Positions 13,686 through 24,373 of a stretch of 64,000 nucleotides of DNA are shown in pieces; positions within the stretch are counted from its first letter, which is position 1, and every line of letters begins with the position of its first letter. This DNA comes from Panopea generosa (lineage: Eukaryota > Mollusca > Bivalvia > Adapedonta > Hiatellidae), in the NCBI GenBank assembly GCA_029582155.1, contig CM055911.1, forward strand, positions 20,523,514 to 20,587,513. Direction: 5' to 3'. The notes beneath the pieces were generated by a model. That model ran no database searches and was not told the origin of the DNA. It was given only the letters and a program-made list of their open reading frames with translations. Position numbers and translations under genes: made by a program.

Positions 13686-13913
13686 TGAATGCATCTAGTC
13701 AGTAAAATGTGTCATGTTAATGAATGCAACAGAGAGGTTTCTATTCTTACAGCTGTGATAATATTGATACCAACCCGGGTAGTCATAATGACTGAAACAG
13801 TTGTTTGGTAAAGATATACAGAGCTTGTGTCGTTTGAGCATGCAAAACTTGATCAAGTCTCTATGATTTAATGTTTCAATCTAGTTGTGTAGAACACGGT
13901 AAATACTGGTAAG

Positions 13914-14185
13914 ATTGATTGATTGAGTGAATATTTAGCGTCGTTTTTATGTCATTGAGAGGTAAAAGACGATCAGTTAACCTAACCACAGTTTCCTGGG
14001 ATCCTGAAAGGTTAACCAATACTCTAGCACACTCTATCCACGAAAGAAACTAATAACTTACCTTCTTGAATCAGTGATGAGAGACGAATGCTAATGAGAC
14101 AAAATGTCGTCTATCAGTCATAACGAAGACTCTGGCCGGGCGGGGATTCGAACTCACGACCCCTGGACTGATAGTTACACTGGTT
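13914..14185 (-). mobile_element. tRNA-derived SINE, head truncated
   Basis: This is the reverse orientation of the family at 3541. It starts with the gattgattgagt tail and runs through the body to the B-box (reverse complement of gggattcgaactcacgacc). It breaks off before a recognisable A-box, so roughly 30 bp of the tRNA-like head is lost or has diverged. Confidence 0.8.
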
Positions 14186-14769
14186 AGATTCATTTCATGT
14201 ATTAGAATTAATGTGCGTGTTTCGTATGAAATCATTTTAAATTGATATGTATGTGTTCATAATCTATGCTTCTCGTCCGCCTCGGAGTCCCAAAGGACAC
14301 ACATGCTGTCAAAAGTACGTGGAAACTATACTTAAGTAAAGTTACACACTATAAAACAGTAATAACCCCATGGATGTAAACTCAAGTTTTGATAAAAAGT
14401 TCATAAACGTTTAAATAAAAGTGGTAAGCGTATAGCCATATATTGTTTTCCTTTAAATTATTAACCAATAACCCGTCACAGTTTTTAAGCATTTGATAGG
14501 AAGATTACAAAAGATATATCCCTTGGAATGTACCTGGCAGGGTTCTAGGGGAAACACTAATGCCCAATACACCAGGTTCCTATCTGAGTCTGATTCATAC
14601 TCTTAAACGTACATGTAGGTATCAAATGGAAAGAAAAGTCGAAACAGATTTTCTAAGTTCATATGATTTATTTAAAAAAACTTAATTAATGAATAGTTGG
14701 TTAATGAATTATAATGTAAGCAAAATAAGTCTTACAGAAATCAACCCGTTTTATAATCAAATGTCAATC
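14186..14769. other. Noncoding AT-rich spacer
   Basis: No exon, RNA gene or repeat is recognised between the SINE and the next repeat block. Confidence 0.4.
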
Positions 14770-14985
14770 ATGTACCAAACATACGTTTAGTGTAACACTA
14801 AGGGTCGCAACCGTAACCGTTATTGTAACAAAACCAATTTGTGTTACACTAAGAATTGCGGTTATGACTCTAGTGAAACAAAACATGTTTTTGTTACAGT
14901 AACGTTTGCAGTTTCAACCCTTAGTATAATATTTGTTGCACAAATAATTTTTGTTACATTTACGGTTGCCATAGTGCTTTATTGA
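14770..14985. repeat. Degenerate direct and inverted repeats around a gtgttacactaag word
   Basis: Four diverged versions of a block containing (t)gttaca(c/g)taa and cggttgc or ttgcggt occur about 60 bp apart, some inverted. For example, gtaacactaagggtcgcaacc near 14790 is roughly complementary to gtttgcagtttcaaccctta near 14905. This resembles a small fold-back element; no coding potential. Confidence 0.4.
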
Positions 14986-15046
14986 CTTTTATTTGAAATT
15001 CTTGAATTTGTTGATGTGAATAACACACCTGCATTATTATTTTTTT

Positions 15047-15490
15047 ACAGATTTCGAGAATTTTTTTGACAGCTTGAATCATGATTTTATTTTTAAATGC
15101 TTGAATCATTTCGAATTTAGTGACTCGTTAATTAATTGGGTAAAAATGTTTTACACATGATAAAATATCTGATTTATTAATAATGAATTCTAATTTGATT
15201 TTTTTTTTCAAATAGAACGCTAAGTCCGTTATGGTTGTCCACAAACCCCCTACGAACTCTTATCTTATGAAATAGTTAATAATAAAAAAACATCAAAAGC
15301 ATAGTTGTAAATGGGAGAGAAATAATAAATACTTTGTTTGCAGATGGTGCAACCTTTGTTACAGATGGGTAAAATAAATTGTTTGAAACACTTATCGAGA
15401 TCATGGATAATTTTAAAAATGTATCAGGAGTAAAGTTAAATACCTCAAAGTGTACAGCATCAAAAGCTGGTTCTCTTAAATATACACATA
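15047..15490 (+). pseudogene. Decayed LINE reverse transcriptase
   Basis: Scattered frames line up with the palm of an L1-like non-LTR reverse transcriptase in the right order. DSLNHDFIFKCLNHF with LINWVKMFYT (about 15070-15155) is followed by the start of the 'GCP' block (about 15225) and then LFADGATFVTDG (about 15341-15370), where the catalytic FADD motif has become FADG. The thumb-like IMDNFKNVSGVKLNTSKC comes last (about 15400-15455). Several stops and shifts interrupt it. The catalytic aspartate change plus the stops make it inactive. Confidence 0.75.
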
Positions 15491-15540
15491 TTCAATTTTG
15501 TCATAACAAAAAAAGCATGGTGCTTTACTGTCTTTTCCAT

Positions 15541-16064
15541 GTGTCTCTCTACATTCATTAAAATATGTACAGTATTTGTATGATAATACATAGTCTTGCT
15601 GTACAATAATTTATTATAATTTATTGTATAAAAATTGAATAAAATCAATATTTATCTTTTTATATACACAATTCAATATTCAGTCAGTGGAACATACAAC
15701 CATTTTCATAGTTTGCTATGTAACAAACTGAATGCCGGTGATAAAATGAAATATGAACCTTTAAACTCCATTCATTCTCTGGTTTTGCGTAGATGGACGT
15801 GTGTGTCTTTCTACATTCATTAAAATATGTACAGTATTTGTATGATAATACATAGTCTTGCTGTACAATAATTTATTATAATTTATTGTGTAAAAATTGA
15901 ATAAAATCAATATTTATCTTTTTATATACACAATTCAATATTCAGTCAGTGGAACATACAACCATTTTCATAGTTTGCTATGTAACAAACTGAATGCCGG
16001 TGATAAAATGAAATATGAACCTTTAAACTCCATTCATTCTCTGGTTTTGCGTAGATGGACGTAT
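15541..16064. repeat. 262-bp tandem duplication (two copies)
   Basis: Positions 15541-15802 and 15803-16064 are nearly identical, starting gtgtct(c/t)tctacattcatt and ending gcgtagatggacgt. Only a handful of substitutions separate them, so the duplication is recent. The duplicated frame (start MNKINIYLFIYTIQYSVSGT) is not a known protein. The unit starts just after the LINE relic. Confidence 0.9.
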
Positions 16065-16197
16065 CACAAAGACGCTGTCAAAACAATGTAACGTATTTCC
16101 ACCAACTGCTTATTGTTTAGATCACATATCCAAAACCTCTTTGTTTATCAAACACACTAATAGTGGGAGATTGTAATATTGTTGTTACAGTTCATCA

Positions 16198-16203
16198 TTT
16201 ATT
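16198..16203 (-). promoter_or_regulatory. Poly(A) signal of the fucosyltransferase-like gene
   Basis: AATAAA on the minus strand lies about 40 bases beyond the stop codon at 16245. This supports the exon 16245-16665 being terminal. Confidence 0.6.
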
Positions 16204-16244
16204 CATACGTTCGCATTTTTATCCTGACAAGTCTGTCTATTGTT

Positions 16245-16665
16245 TTAAACGTTGGAAACAATCCCGTTTTTCCCAGTTCTTAGATTTCTTCCTTTTGAAT
16301 ATCCGTTCCAATGGTTACCAAAGATAACTATAGCATCATCTTTCTTTATATCAATCTCAACACTGCCGACATTCAGCTGCGCAACGTGATCCTCGATGGC
16401 GTACACTAGATGTTCCTTCTGTCCGTTAAAGTAAAATATGTCGTCTAAAGATTTGAACGACTTTGACGCATCTTCGTGTCTTGGCTGCATCAGCTCATAC
16501 GCTGCTCTTCCAATGTTAGATGAAAATGTTACAACTATAAAATCACACAGAGAAAGAAAATGTACGTCTTGAAAAACACCAGTCAAAGATGACTTTGTAT
16601 ATCGGCTCTTTACGCCAGCTTTCTTTGTCATATTGTTATCGTTGATGAAAATGTAGTTTGGATAC
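16245..16665 (-). CDS. FUT8-like: Alpha-1,6-fucosyltransferase (FUT8-like), terminal exon
   Basis: This exon encodes the C-terminal catalytic part and SH3 domain of a GT23 fucosyltransferase, a Golgi type II membrane enzyme that adds core alpha-1,6-fucose to N-glycans from GDP-fucose. It starts after an acceptor (ttttattag, AG at 16667-16666) with YPNYIFINDNN. It continues with RYTKSSLTGVFQDVHFLS, then TFSSNIGRAAYELMQ, the equivalent of the conserved TFSSQVCRVAYE donor-binding motif, then SLDDIFYFNGQ, and an SH3-like end with GNHWNGYSKGRN. Joined to the exon at 18591-18767 the codon ATG is completed across the intron and the reading is continuous with the family. The stop comes right after GKNGIVSNV, so the protein lacks roughly the last 20 residues seen in vertebrate enzymes. 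An AATAAA lies just beyond. Upstream exons are not found in the window. Confidence 0.9.
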
Positions 16666-16809
16666 CTAATAAAAGAGTGTCAGACAAAATTGATTTGTTT
16701 CGAAATCCATTGTCTTCTATTTGTAGAAATGATATTAATAATTGTTAAAACATAAGAACATGAAACTTATTTACGAGACGAGTTTTTAATATTAATATCA
16801 ATATATCAA

Positions 16810-18615
16810 TCTGCTGTACCTTATCAACAAAAGATCCACTTACATCTGTTGTGCCTTGATCAACACGTGATCTACTTACAATTGATGTGCCTTAATCAAC
16901 AGGTGATCCACTAACATCTGTTGTGCCTTGATCAACACGTGATCCAATTACAACTGATGTGCCTTAATCAACAAGTGATCGACTTACATCTGATGTGCCT
17001 TAATCAACAAGTGATCGACTTACATCTGATGTGCCTTAATCAACAAGTGATCCACTTACATCTGCTGTGACTTAATCAACAATGATCCACTCACATCTGC
17101 TTTGGCTTAATCAACATGTGATCCACTTACATCTTCTGTACCTTAATGAACAAGTGATCCACTTATATCTTATGTACCTTAATCAACAAGTGATCCACTT
17201 ACATCTTCTGTACCTTAATTAATAAGTGATCCACTTACATCTGCTGTAGCTTAATAAATACGTGATCCACTTACATCTTCTGTACCTTAATCAACAAGTG
17301 ATCCACTTACAACTGCTGTGCCTTAATTAACAAGTGATCCACTTACATCTACTGTGCCTTAATTAATAAGTGATCTACTTACATCTTTTGTACCTTAATC
17401 AACAAGTGATCCACTCACATCTTCTGTACCTTTATTAACAAGTGATTCATTTACATCTTTTGTACCTTAATCAACAAGTGATCCACTTACATCAGCTGTG
17501 CCTTAATTAACAAGTGATCCACTTACATCTTCTGTACATTAATCAACAAGTGATTCAGTTACATTTGCTGTACCTTATTTAACTAGTGATCCACTTACAT
17601 CTGCTGTACCTTAATCAACAAATGATCCACTTATTTCTACTGTGCCTTAATCAACAAGTTATCCACTTACATCTGCTGTACCTTAATAAACAAGTGATCC
17701 ACTTACATCTGCTGTGCCTTAATTAATAAGTGATCCATTTACATCTGCTGTGCCTTAATTAACAAATGATCCACTTACATCTGCTGTACCTTAATTAACA
17801 AGTGATCCACTTACATCTGCTGTACATTAATTAATAAGTGATCCACTTACATCTTCTATGCATTAATCGACAAGTGATCCACTTACATCTGTTCTACCTT
17901 AATCAACAAGTGATCCACTTACATCTGCTGTACCTTAATTAATAAGTGATCCACTTACATCTGCTGTACATTAATTAACAAGTGATCCACTTACATCTGC
18001 TGTGCCTTAATTAATAAGTGATCCACTTACATCTGCTGTGCTTTTATTAATACGTGATCCACTTACATCTGCTGTATCTTAATTAACAAGTGATCCACTT
18101 ACATCTGCTGTGGCGTAATCAACTAGTGATCCAATTACATATTTTGTACCTTAATCAACAATTGATCCACTTACATCTGCTGTACCTTAATTTACAAGTG
18201 ATGTACTTACATCTGATGTACATTAATCAACAAGTGATCCACTAACATCTGCTGTGCCTTAATTAACAAGTGATCCACTTACATATGCTGTACCTTAATT
18301 AACACGTGATATCCACTTACATCTTACATCTGATGTACATTAATCAACAAGTGATCCACTTACATCTGCTTTGCCTTAATTAACAAGTGATACACTTACA
18401 TATGCTGTACATTAATTAACAAGTGATATCCACTGACATTTTACATCTGATGTACATGAATCAACAAGTGATCCACTTACATCTGCTGTGCCTTAATTAA
18501 CAAGTGATCCACTTACGTCTGCTGTACCTTAATTAACAAGTGATCCACTTACATCTGCTGTACCTTAATTAACAAGTGATATCCACTTACATCTGCTGTG
18601 CCTTAATCAACAGTG
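16810..18615. repeat. 36-bp minisatellite made from the exon-intron junction of the fucosyltransferase gene
   Basis: About 50 tandem units of 36 bp; read on the minus strand the unit is ttgttgattaaggcacagca followed by gatgtaagtggatcac. The FUT8-like exon at 18591-18767 ends in exactly this sequence (codons LLIKAQQ, then AT, then the donor GTAAGT), so the array is a serial copy of about 28 exonic bases plus about 8 intronic bases. Most units keep GTAAGT (cacttac on the plus strand). A few units at 18300-18590 have 2-bp or larger insertions (gatatcc; an extra cttacat). The array merges into the exon itself at its right end and fills nearly the whole intron. Confidence 0.95.
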
Positions 18616-18767
18616 ATGCGTCGTCAGTAGCAAGGTACACTCGCCGTTTATCTACTGGTTGCCTCTTTTCATACGCAGAAAACCATTCTTCAACCGATTG
18701 CATATATTCATCTATACCATGGAACACTGCTTCACGATCGACTTTATCTGTTCTTCTTATATGTATT
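18591..18767 (-). CDS. FUT8-like: Alpha-1,6-fucosyltransferase (FUT8-like), penultimate exon
   Basis: This 177-base exon encodes [20 protein letters not shown] and, further on, [20 protein letters not shown]. It matches the GT23 motif HVRRTDKVGTEAAFH, whose paired arginines bind GDP-fucose, and the [19 protein letters not shown] segment. Acceptor: ctgttattag, with AG at 18769-18768. Donor: GTAAGT at 18590-18585 on the minus strand. Phases agree with the downstream exon (two bases AT here plus G there). The last 25-30 bases of the exon are also the seed of the adjacent minisatellite. No stops or shifts interrupt it. Upstream exons, including the membrane anchor and the GDP-binding first half, were looked for up to about 22 kb and not found, so they lie far off or outside the window. 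Confidence 0.9.
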
Positions 18768-19432
18768 CTAATAACAGATTGGGTTTAAATGAAAATACAT
18801 AGCAATAGTATAAAGTTGATATTCGTACACAAGATACCATTTACAAACGTCACAGACCCATGACATTTCTAGCTGCAATAAACTTTCAGACTGATTTCCT
18901 TCTATTCGAGGGTTTGACTAGACCTGATTCGGGAGATATCATGTTTTATATTTAGACTACTTAGAAATTAGTAAATACTCAGTCATCAATGAGTAAACAT
19001 ACAACTACCACCATACAGGGCACACGTGGGATACTCTGCAGAGTAAGCGGCCATTATATGCTTGAAATATTTAAATTGTTTCAAAAAGGATCGTTAGAAA
19101 GCTTACATATCAGCAACCAGTCTATATTTGTAAGTATAATTATTGAAATAATAGATTTGATCAGAATTAAAAAAAACTCATAGGGACATGTACCATAACC
19201 ATTTTGTTAGAATTATATAACGTTTTATACTTTGGAAATTGAGGTAGATATGTATAGAATGTTCTTATCTCTGAATCCACTAGTCATACTGTGTATTTAA
19301 TGTATTGTGTATCTTGGTAAAGTCTGATCAACAATAAATTAACTAAATAATTACACTTAACACATATTAAGCTAGCATTTAAGTTAAATATGCGTTAACG
19401 GTGTGTGAATTAATTTACTAACTAAGCTTTTG
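18768..19432. other. Presumed fucosyltransferase intron, unique part
   Basis: AT-rich sequence with no recognised exon. The 64-codon open frame at 18989 has no family resemblance. Confidence 0.35.
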
Positions 19433-19677
19433 TTACGTATAAATGTGCTCTAAATAGTAAAGACTTAGTTAGTGTTACGTACTTTACATAATAAAGACTA
19501 AGTTATTGTTACGAACTCTTAATAACAAAGACTAAGTATTGTTACGTACTCTAAATAATACGACTATGTTATTGTTACGTACTCTACATAACAAAGACTA
19601 AGTTATTGTTACGTACTCAAAATAATACGACTAAGTTATTGTTACGAACTCTACATTATAAAGACTAAGTTATTGTT
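19433..19677. repeat. Short tandem array, about 34-bp unit
   Basis: About seven diverged units built on gttattgttacgtactct plus ayataacaaagactaa. The last unit runs directly into the 39-bp array at 19678. Confidence 0.8.
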
Positions 19678-21835
19678 ACCTCAAGCAGACATTGTGGTGG
19701 GTGTCCTTATAATAACATCTCAAGCAGACATTGTGGTGGGTGTCCTTATAATAACATCTCAAGCAGACATTGTGATGGGTGTCCTTATAATAGCATCTCA
19801 AGCAGACACTGTGGTGGGTGTCCTTACAATAACATCTCAAGCTGACATTGTGGTGGGTGTCCTTATAATAACATCTCAAGCAGACATTGTGGTGGGTGTC
19901 CTTATAACAGCATCTCAAGCAGACATTGTGATGGGTGTCCTTATAATAACATTTCAAGCAGACATTGTGGTGGGTGTCCTTATAATGACATCTCAAGCAG
20001 ACATTGTGGTGGGTCCTTACAATAACATCTCAAGCAGACATTGTGATGGGTGTCCTTATAATAGCATCTCAAGCAGACACTGTGGTGGGTGTCCTTACAA
20101 TAACATCTCAAGCTGACATTGTGGTGGGTGTCCTTATAATAACATCTCAAGCAAACACTGTGGTGGGTGTCCTTATAATAACATCTCAAGCAGACACTGT
20201 GGTGGGTGTCCTTATAATAACATCTCAAGCTGACATTGTAATGGGTCCATACAATAACATCTCATGCAGACATTGTGATGGGTGTCCTTATAATAGCATC
20301 TCAAGCAGACACTGTGGTGGGTGTCCTTATAATAACATCTCAAGCAGACATTGTGGTGGGTGTCCTATAATAACATCTCAAGCAGACATTGTGGTGGGTG
20401 TCCTTATAATAACATCTCAAGCTGAGATTGTAGTGGCTGTCCTTACAATAACATCTCAAGCAGACACTGTGATGGGTGTCCTTATAATAGCATCTCAAGC
20501 AGACACTGTGGTGGGTGTCCTTATAATAACATCTCAAGCAGACATTGTGGTGGGTGTCCTTATAATAGCATCTCAAGCAGACATTGTAGTGGGTGTTCTT
20601 ATAAGAACATTTCAATCAGACATTGTGGTGGGTGTCCTTATAAGAACATTTCAAGCACATTGTGGTGGGTGTCCTTACAAAAACATCTCAAGCAGACATT
20701 GTGGTTGGTGTCCTTATAATAACATCTCAAGCAGACATTGTGGTGGGTGTCCTTATAAGAACATCTCAAGCACACATTGTGGTGGGTGTTCTTATAAGAA
20801 CATTTCAAGCAGACATTGTGGTGGGTGTCCTTATAAGAACATTTTCAAGCACATTGTGGTGGGTGCCCTTACAATAACATCTCAAGCAGACATTGTGGTT
20901 GGTGTCCTTATAAGAACATCTCAAGCAGACATTGTGGTGGGTGTTCTTATAATAACATCTCAAGCAGACATTGTGATGGGTGTCCTGATAATACCATCTC
21001 AAGCAGACATTGTGGTGGGTGTCCTTATAAGAACATTTCAAGCAGACATTGTGGTGGGTGTCCTTATAAGAACATTTCAAGCAGACACAGTGGTGGTTGT
21101 CCTTATAATAACATCTCAAGCAGACACTGCGGTGGGTGTCCTTATAATAACATCTCAAGCAGACACAGTGGTGGTTGTCCTTATAATAACATCTCAAGCA
21201 GACATTGTGGTTGGTGTCCTTATAAGAACATTTCAAGCAGACATTGTGGTTGGTGTCCTTATAAGAACATTTCAAGCAGACACAGTGGTGGTTGTCCTTA
21301 TAATAACATCTCAAGCAGACATTGTGGTTGGTGTCCTTATAATAACATCTCAAGCAGACATTGTGGTGGGTGTCCTTATAAGAACATTTCAAGCAGACAC
21401 TGTGGTGGGTGTCCTTATAAGAACATTTCAAGCAGACACTGTGGTGGGTGTTCTTATAATACCATGTCAAGAAGACACTGGTGAGTGTTCTTATAATACT
21501 ATGTCAAGCAGACACTGTGGTGGGTGCACTTATAATACCATATCAAGCAGACATTGTGGTGGATGCACTTATTAAATAACATCTCAAGCAGGCAATGTGG
21601 TGACTGCAGTTATAATACCATCTGAAGCAGACACTGTGGTGGGTGCACATACAATATCATCTCAAACATACACTGTGTATGGTGCACATCCAATACCAGC
21701 TCAAGCAGACACTGTGGTGGGTGCACATGCAATACTATCTCAAACAGACACTGTGGTGGGTGCATGTGTAATATCATTATTGTACCTGAGGTACTGTCAC
21801 AAGCAGACACTCTGGTGGGTATAAATGCCTAGTCA
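19678..21835. repeat. 39-bp minisatellite, about 55 units
   Basis: The unit is aagcagacattgtggtgggt followed by gtccttataataacatctc (39 bp). Variants affect single positions (attg/actg, ataata/ataaga, tctc/ttc), and after 21450 units become more diverged (gcacatac..atc). Because 39 is divisible by three, each frame repeats a 13-residue peptide: on the plus strand QADIVVGVLIITS (open for 523 codons, with two frame changes) and on the minus strand CYYKDTHHNVCLR (up to 221 codons). I regard these as by-products of the period. The array probably lies in an upstream intron of the FUT8-like gene. Confidence 0.93.
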
Positions 21836-22829
21836 CTGTACAATGCTATACGCAATTCTGGATAAATGAATATTGGTTCTCAAACCTTATTCAAAACCTT
21901 GTGTGTTCCATTCTGATCTTTATGTGGAAGAGCTTTCAAGAAGGGATAGAAGGATTATATGTAAGTAATACAGAAGGAGCTATACAACAGTCCTGTAACA
22001 CAGACAAAAATATTGTATTATAGTACAATTAAAGAACCAGTCCAATATTAATACATTTAATAACTCCGTAGCTGTAAAACATAAAAAAGTGGGCCCTTGA
22101 ATATTTGCTTTTGTCAGTATTATGATTGTAACGGTTAAATACTGCACTGTTGAAATGGTGTAAGTTAAATATTCATTTTAATCCAGTTATAAATAAGTTG
22201 TTATAATATTACTAAAAAAAAAGGGAATAAAAATGTAACTGAAAACTTGGCCTGATTGTACATATTGGGTTTTCTTATTTGTCATTATTGTTTCCATTTA
22301 AAGTTCAATTTCAATTTGTTGTGTAAGTCATTTATGTCAAATATTGAAAGTTAATTGTTGCTTTAATTATTTTTGTCTAATTGGCTTCTTATGTTTATAT
22401 TAAACAAGGACGTTGTTCTCACCGCCATAGATTAGGTTTGATGCATTATGTATGAGTGACGTAAGTATTCTGTTTATTTCATCAGAAATTCCACTGTATT
22501 GCGTCGATCTTGTTCAGAGAATATGTCCCGGATATTTTGAATTTTTAGAAACGGTTAGTGTCAGTTTTTTCAGACTTGAGAACAGGATTTGTGCGTTTTC
22601 AAAAAAAAAGCTTTCAAGTGTTGTTCTGTGAGACTGGTATTTAGATTAATTCTGGTGAACGTTTTGTCAAAGACGTCATTCCTTACAATGCGTTACAGAA
22701 TATGACTCCCCTAATTTTAACATCCTTGGCTGTTATGAATATATTTTATGTTACTTGTAATCACTTCAAGACGGCTGCATTTAATTTCTTATTTTATGCG
22801 ATTTAACACTCTTTTCAACGCAAAATAGG
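21836..22829. other. Noncoding AT-rich stretch
   Basis: No exon, RNA gene or transposon is recognised. On the minus strand I looked in particular for the GDP-fucose-binding region of FUT8 and did not see it. Confidence 0.35.
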
Positions 22830-22990
22830 TTAACTATGGTATTCAGTTTTATTGGTGGAGGAAGACCTCAAATACCGGTGTCCTTCTACAGGTATTTGAA
22901 AACTTTTTCGCATTGCGTATTTGGACCAAGCTGGGTTTGAACCCATGACCTCAAATATGAGAGGTTAATAATCACGAGACAGTGCCACAG
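22830..22990 (-). mobile_element. tRNA-like dispersed repeat
   Basis: The minus strand carries a B-box-like GGTTCAAACCC preceded by a degenerate A-box region. A body with ataccggtgtcc and tggaggaagacc follows. This is consistent with a third SINE type; boundaries are uncertain. Confidence 0.35.
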
Positions 22991-22998
22991 TTAGACAC

Positions 22999-23083
22999 AA
23001 TCGGAACATCGCTCGGCCATTTCCGTAAACGTTCGAAAGTTATTTTCGAACGTTTTCGGAAATGGCCGAGCTATGTTCCGATT
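22999..23083. repeat. Near-perfect hairpin, 40-bp arms, 5-bp loop
   Basis: The left arm 22999-23038 (aatcggaacatcgctcggcc, then atttccgtaaacgttcgaaa) is the reverse complement of the right arm 23044-23083 with only two mismatches, separated by gttat. The arms are GC-richer than the flanks and include several CpGs. It may be a fold-back transposon scrap or a small-RNA hairpin. No copy was seen elsewhere in the window. Confidence 0.9.
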
Positions 23084-23528
23084 GAGTTAAACACTCGGCC
23101 ACAGCAGAAACAACATCAAAATTTTATATGTTTTAAATAATGTGATAAAAATGCATACATATTTGAGCATAATGATAAAAATAAAATATAATATAAAATT
23201 TTCATGTTGAATTGCTATAATATATATTTATTCATTGTTGTTTTTGGATGCTTTGACATATAGAAGTGTTAAATGTTCATGATCCATACCAGACAAGTTG
23301 TTATAAAATTTAAACAGAAAGGGAAGTAATATGTCTTTTGGAGTTGCCTCCCTTTCATTTATAGTATTTGCCATTATGAGGTAAGAGATTGTTTGAATAT
23401 GTTTCTGAGTTTATGTATGATCCTCTACTGATTCTGTACATGATGTGTTTGTTTATAAAGACCTATTTGGACAGTTAATATTATTTACTGACTGGCATGA
23501 GAGTCAATCAATGTAGAAGCACGTCAGA
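23084..23528. other. Noncoding spacer
   Basis: AT-rich DNA without recognised features. Confidence 0.35.
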
Positions 23529-23773
23529 CTTAGGCCATAATAAATTAATTGCTTGATTATCATCCCCGCCCGCCCCCTAATGTTCATGCCGCCCCGACCC
23601 TTTTTTATTTTCATAAAAGAAAAAAATAGAAAAAAAAATAAAGACTATTTATTTCTTTTCATTAAAAACATCAAAATTTGTAAAAATGAAAATAAAAAAT
23701 AAAATCCTCCCGCCCTGCCCGTTTTTAAGAAATATTTGGATGATAATCTAGCAATTAATTTATAATAGTCTTA
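23529..23773 (+). mobile_element. MITE-like element, copy 1
   Basis: An element of about 245 bp bounded by imperfect inverted repeats of about 36 bp. The left end is ttaggccataataaattaatt then gcttgattatcatcc; the right end begins ggatgataatctagcaatta and ends ataatagtctta. The interior has C-rich patches (cccgcccgccccc, cctcccgccctgcccg) around an A-rich core. It has no coding potential, as expected for a non-autonomous element. Confidence 0.7.
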
Positions 23774-24211
23774 TTTAAGTTTTAAGTGGTTTCTAAATTA
23801 TACTGCAAGGGAGGTAAACAATTATAGTTTGTAATGTGTGTCTACTGGAATTATCTCCCTTCATTTATAGTGTGTATCAAAATAACTTATATGTTATCGT
23901 AATATCAGCAGTTTACAGAATAATTTGACGTGTGATTCCTTGTTAATGATGTGCATAACGGGACCAATTCAATACCTTTAATTATTCATATGCGCTTAGT
24001 ATAGCGTCTAAATGTTTAAATCTTAAATATTACAATTTTATTTTAATATCGAAGGGAACGTAAACTGCCCTAACTATTAACCACAATGACTTCAACTTAA
24101 CATATTCTTTTTTTCAAACAATAATTTATTCTTAGCCACACACATATTGCACATAGACCATAAAAACATGTATTTCCTAATGTCTATAATAATTAAATAA
24201 ATATTACGGAA

Positions 24212-24373
24212 TTATAAATAAGTTGCTACATTATCATCCAAATTTTTCTTAAAAACGGAGAGGGCGGGAGGAATTATATATTTTTTTTCATAAAAATAAA
24301 AAGGGTCGGAGCGGTATGAAAATTAGGGGACGGGCGGGGAAGACAACCTAGCAATTAATTTAGTATGGCCTTA
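24212..24373 (-). mobile_element. MITE-like element, copy 2, inverted and shorter
   Basis: The reverse complement of this interval matches copy 1 in order: gccatactaaattaattgct, ccccgcccgtcccctaat, tttcataccgctccgaccc, cctcccgccctctccg, ggatgataat. Its A-rich core is about 80 bp shorter. Its other terminal repeat is more diverged. Confidence 0.65.

Noticed and set aside
15635-16091. Twin open frames of 62 and 64 codons
   Set aside because: They are the same frame seen twice because of the 262-bp tandem duplication; no family match.
20004-21575. 523-codon open frame as a genuine repeat protein
   Set aside because: It arises from a 39-bp period in a minisatellite, changes peptide register within itself and has competing open frames on the other strand. 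Kept only as a finding to test.
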